NCBI GenBank assembly: GCA_946479255.1
Contig: CAMLFK010000231.1
Location: 1 to 8,077, forward strand
Direction: 5' to 3'
From: an uncultured Oxalobacteraceae bacterium
GTDB lineage: Bacteria > Pseudomonadota > Gammaproteobacteria > Burkholderiales > Burkholderiaceae
Length of the DNA stretch: 8,077 bases
The position numbers were made by a program, and so were the translations under genes. Below the pieces are notes generated by a model. It was not told where the DNA came from. It did no database searches and saw only the letters and a program-made list of their open reading frames with translations. Shown here one piece after another: positions 5,673 to 8,077 of the stretch. How positions within the stretch are numbered: the first letter of the stretch is position 1; each line of letters starts with the position of its first letter.

Positions 5673-6122
5673 TTACTTCTTGTCGGCGATGCGCACGAAA
5701 TCGGCCTTCAGCGCGACGCCGCCGACCACGTTACCGACGTGGCATTCGAACTCGGTCTCGCTGGAGAACTCGTTGTTGCCGTAGTTGCTCTGGATGTTGA
5801 CGACCGCGTTCGCACCCAGGTCGCGCGCGCGCTTCTGCAGGGCCAGCATGGCCGACAGGAAGGCCCAGTTGCAGACCTTGGCGTCCGACTTGGCGAAGGC
5901 ATTGGTCTTCTGGCTGGTCTTGTCCGAGCCGCGCTTTTCCAGCACTTTCGGGGTCTGCTGCTTACCCCAGTAGAAGGCGATTTCGTCGCCCAGGCGTGCC
6001 TTGGCGTCGTTGTCGTTCATGGCCTCGGCGATCGGCACCATGACTTTCTTGTCGGCCGAATGGGCGGGAGCGATGGCGCTGAATGCGGCGATGACGGCGA
6101 GAGTCGAAATCAGTTTTTTCAT
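5673..6122 (-). CDS. Small exported protein of APE-type clusters (often mislabelled 'excinuclease')
   Basis: This 149-residue protein starts with a clear Sec signal peptide: MKK, then a hydrophobic stretch to about residue 20, with cleavage around residue 22-23 (AHSA|DKK). The mature part of about 126 residues is periplasmic or secreted. It has two cysteines, Cys84 and Cys127, which could form a disulfide, and a segment CNWAFLSAMLALQKRARDLG followed by ANAVVNIQSNY. The latter resembles the YbjQ-type heavy-metal-binding fold in style. From memory, close relatives are annotated 'excinuclease ATPase subunit', but nothing here resembles UvrA: there is no Walker motif or zinc finger. An AAGGA ribosome site lies eight bases before the ATG. 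It sits 25 bases after the ketosynthase gene and one base before the transferase start, so it belongs to the biosynthetic operon. Its role is unknown; an envelope function linked to the polyene product is an inference. Confidence 0.8.
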   Translation of the reverse strand: MKKLISTLAVIAAFSAIAPAHSADKKVMVPIAEAMNDNDAKARLGDEIAFYWGKQQTPKVLEKRGSDKTSQKTNAFAKSDAKVCNWAFLSAMLALQKRARDLGANAVVNIQSNYGNNEFSSETEFECHVGNVVGGVALKADFVRIADKK

Positions 6123-6147
6123 CGTTATTTTCCTTGTTGGTTAGACT

Positions 6148-7374
6148 TCAGGACTTCTTAAAAATCAGCGACGTATTAATGCCGCCGAACGCAAAATTAT
6201 TCGACATGACATAGTCGCACGAGAGCGCCCTGCCCTCGCCGCGGATGTAGTCCAGCTGCCCGCAGCGCGCATCGACCTGCTCCAGGTTCAGGGTCGGCGC
6301 AAACCAGCCCTCGCGCATCATCTCGATGCAGATCCACGCTTCCAGCACGCCGCAGGCGCCCAGCGTATGGCCCATATAGCTCTTCAGGGAGCTGATCGGC
6401 ATGCTTGGCCCGAACACATCAAAGGTGGCCTGGGTCTCGGCGATGTCGCCCTGCTCGGTCGCGGTGCCGTGCGCGTTCACGTAACCGATCGCTGAAGGTT
6501 CAAGCCCTGCATCGGCCAGGGCCAGCTGCATGGCGCCCTTCATGGTCGCCGCGTTGGGCTGGGTCACATGGCAGCCGTCGCTGTTGGTGCCGAAGCCTAC
6601 CAGTTCGGCATGAATGAGCGCGCCGCGCGCGAGCGCATGCTCATACTCTTCCAGCACCAGGCAGCCGGCGCCCTCGCCGATCACCAGGCCGTCGCGCGTG
6701 CCATCGAACGGGCGCGGCGTGACTCCTGGGGTCTCGTTACGCACGCTGGTGGCGAACAGGGTATCGAAAACCGCCGCTTCGGTGGCGCACAACTCGTCCG
6801 CGCCGCCGGCCAGCATGGCCACCTGCTTGCCGCTCTGGATGGCCTCAAAGGCATAGCCGATGCCCTGGCTACCCGAGGTGCATGCCGACGAGGTGGTGAT
6901 CACGCGCCCCGTCAGGCCGAAGAACACACCGATGTTGACCGGCGCCGTGTGCGCCATCATCTTGATGTAGGTGGTCGCAGTGATGCCGCGCGTGCTGCGC
7001 TCTTCCATCATGCGGCCGAAGTCGCCGATGGCGCTCGGCGTACCGGCCGAGGAGCCGAAAGAGATACCCATCGCGCCGCTTTTGACGATCGGATGGTCGA
7101 GCAGGCCAGCGTGGGCCAGCGCCATTTCGCTGGCGCGCGTGGCCATCACGGCAACGCGCCCCATGCTGCGCATCGCCTTGCGGTTGAAGCGCTCGCCCAG
7201 TTCGAACGGCGCCGCCGGCGCACCCAGCTTGGTGTTCAGGCCTTCATAATCGGCCCACTCGTCCATGCGGGTAATCGCATTGCGGTACTCGCCCAGGCGC
7301 GTGCGGATCGCGGCCCAGTCATTGCCCAGCGGGCTGATACCGGCCATGCCGGTGACGACAACGCGGCGCTTCAT
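6148..7374 (-). CDS. Beta-ketoacyl-ACP synthase, FabF-like (aryl-polyene type KS)
   Basis: This 408-residue protein has the full length of KAS I/II enzymes. It condenses a carrier-bound acyl chain with malonyl-ACP in the cytoplasm. The Cys-His-His triad is complete: Cys165 in SSACTSGSQGIG, His302 in NAHGTAT and His336 in SYMGHTLGA. The C-terminal NNFAFGGIN (392-400) holds the gating loop. It is therefore a catalytic KS and not a chain-length-factor partner, which lacks the Cys. A GGAGG site (7381-7385) lies six bases before the ATG. The start overlaps the TGA of the reductase gene by four bases (ATGA), implying coupled translation. A KR followed by a KS at the end of an operon recalls ApeQ-ApeR of aryl polyene clusters. 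General fatty-acid FabF is less likely given the neighbouring exported protein and Sfp-type transferase. Confidence 0.93.
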   Translation of the reverse strand: MKRRVVVTGMAGISPLGNDWAAIRTRLGEYRNAITRMDEWADYEGLNTKLGAPAAPFELGERFNRKAMRSMGRVAVMATRASEMALAHAGLLDHPIVKSGAMGISFGSSAGTPSAIGDFGRMMEERSTRGITATTYIKMMAHTAPVNIGVFFGLTGRVITTSSACTSGSQGIGYAFEAIQSGKQVAMLAGGADELCATEAAVFDTLFATSVRNETPGVTPRPFDGTRDGLVIGEGAGCLVLEEYEHALARGALIHAELVGFGTNSDGCHVTQPNAATMKGAMQLALADAGLEPSAIGYVNAHGTATEQGDIAETQATFDVFGPSMPISSLKSYMGHTLGACGVLEAWICIEMMREGWFAPTLNLEQVDARCGQLDYIRGEGRALSCDYVMSNNFAFGGINTSLIFKKS

Positions 7375-8077
7375 GCCATGCCTCCGTTGACCGAAATGAC
7401 CTGGCGCGTCACATAGCCGGCGTCAGGGCTGACCAGAAAGCTCACCGCGGCGGCGACTTCTTCGGGCTTGCCGACCCGGCGCGCGGGAATCAGCTTGAGC
7501 GCTTCGTCCAGCGGCACCTCGCCGATCATGTCGGTCTCGATCAGCCCGGGCGCCACGCAATTGACCGTGATGGCGCGCTTGGCCAGCTCCAGCGCAAGCG
7601 CCTTGGTGGCGCCGATGATGCCGGCCTTGGCGGCGCTGTAGTTCACCTGCCCGCGGTTGCCGATCACGCCCGATACCGAGGCCAACGTAACGATGCGGCC
7701 CGGTTTGCGGCGCTGGACCATCGGCATGACCAGAGGGTTCAACACATTGTAGAAGCCGTCCAGATTAGTCTTGAGGACGATGTCCCAGTCCTCGCCGCTC
7801 ATGGCCGGGAAGGCATTGTCGCGCGCCACGCCGGCGTTGCAGACCACGCCGTAATAGCAGCCGTGCGCTTCGACGTCGGCCGCCAGCGCGGCGGCGGTGG
7901 CCTCACGCTCGCCGATATCGAACTGCAGCACGCGCGCCTGGCGTCCCAGCGCCTCGATGTCGCGCGCCACCTGCTCGGCTTCTTCGCGCTTGCTGCGGCA
8001 ATGGACCACGACATCGTAGCCATCGCGCGCCAGGCGCAAGGCGATGGCCTTGCCGATCCCGCGCGACGATCCCGTCA
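7371..8077 (-). CDS. 3-ketoacyl-ACP reductase (SDR, FabG/ApeQ-like), N-terminus cut by window edge
   Basis: About 234 residues are visible up to the TGA at 7371-7373. The frame stays open to the right edge and reads TGSSRGIGKAIAL there, the TGxxxGIG dinucleotide-binding motif, so only about ten N-terminal residues are missing. Later motifs are CNAGVARD, the catalytic Asn in KTNLDGFYN, Ser in LASVSGVIG and the YSAAK pair (Tyr codon 7638-7640, Lys codon 7626-7628), followed by VAPGLIETDM and the end SVNGGMA. All SDR catalytic residues are present. It should reduce the 3-keto group with NADPH after each KS step. The apparent start at 8037-8039 is an internal TTG (leucine), not the true start. 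It is joined to the ketosynthase gene by a four-base overlap. Confidence 0.93.
   Translation of the reverse strand, partial: TGSSRGIGKAIALRLARDGYDVVVHCRSKREEAEQVARDIEALGRQARVLQFDIGEREATAAALAADVEAHGCYYGVVCNAGVARDNAFPAMSGEDWDIVLKTNLDGFYNVLNPLVMPMVQRRKPGRIVTLASVSGVIGNRGQVNYSAAKAGIIGATKALALELAKRAITVNCVAPGLIETDMIGEVPLDEALKLIPARRVGKPEEVAAAVSFLVSPDAGYVTRQVISVNGGMA

Noticed and set aside
6568..7416. 282-residue plus-strand open frame
   Set aside because: Antisense shadow of the ketosynthase gene, which has an intact Cys-His-His triad.
8037..8039. Start codon of the reductase at this position
   Set aside because: This is a TTG leucine inside the gene; the frame continues upstream into the TGSSRGIG motif to the window edge.
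1..8077. CRISPR array, tRNA, rRNA, transposase or phage genes
   Set aside because: No spaced direct repeat array, cloverleaf-like sequence, rRNA segment or transposase/phage motif was seen on either strand.

Overview
The window is high-GC bacterial DNA. Its gene content and protein style (a soluble hybrid histidine kinase, NarL/FixJ-type regulators, a scoAB CoA-transferase pair, and the end of an aryl-polyene-like fatty-acid/polyketide operon) point to a betaproteobacterium. Oxalobacteraceae (Massilia, Duganella or Janthinobacterium type) is the most likely family. This is a judgement from recognised protein features, not from a database search.

Layout. Bases 1-1831 (minus) hold most of a cytoplasmic PAS-HisKA-HATPase-REC-Hpt hybrid sensor kinase, cut at its C-terminus by the window edge. 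A gene-free stretch (1832-2173) carries candidate promoter signals and a 132-bp near-palindromic element (2047-2178) whose right end contains the stop codon of the next gene. Bases 2174-2815 (minus) encode a NarL/FixJ response regulator with its own sigma70-like promoter. A clear rho-independent terminator (2938-2977) closes the scoAB operon (2991-4360, minus), which encodes the two subunits of a 3-oxoacid CoA-transferase. A divergent intergenic region (4361-4522) holds four AATAC[C/G] direct repeats spaced at near-whole helical turns. On its other side a plus-strand gene (4523-5092) encodes a compact PAS-plus-LuxR-HTH regulator starting at TTG.

From 5093 to the right edge a tight minus-strand operon reads from right to left: an SDR 3-ketoacyl-ACP reductase (cut at its N-terminus), a FabF-like ketosynthase (4-base start/stop overlap), a small exported protein of a family often mislabelled 'excinuclease', and a Sfp-type phosphopantetheinyl transferase. 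This gene set resembles the end of an aryl polyene (APE) pigment cluster. The transferase would activate the acyl carrier proteins, and the ketosynthase and reductase would carry out chain extension and the first reduction.

How they work together. Three separate units are visible. The first is a likely phosphorelay (response regulator plus hybrid kinase). The second is a CoA-transferase operon probably controlled by the divergently encoded PAS-LuxR protein. The third is the distal end of an APE-like biosynthetic operon, which converges on the PAS-LuxR gene with directly adjoining stop codons. The least explained items are the 132-bp hairpin element and the helically phased repeats upstream of scoA. 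No RNA gene, CRISPR array, transposase or phage gene was seen.
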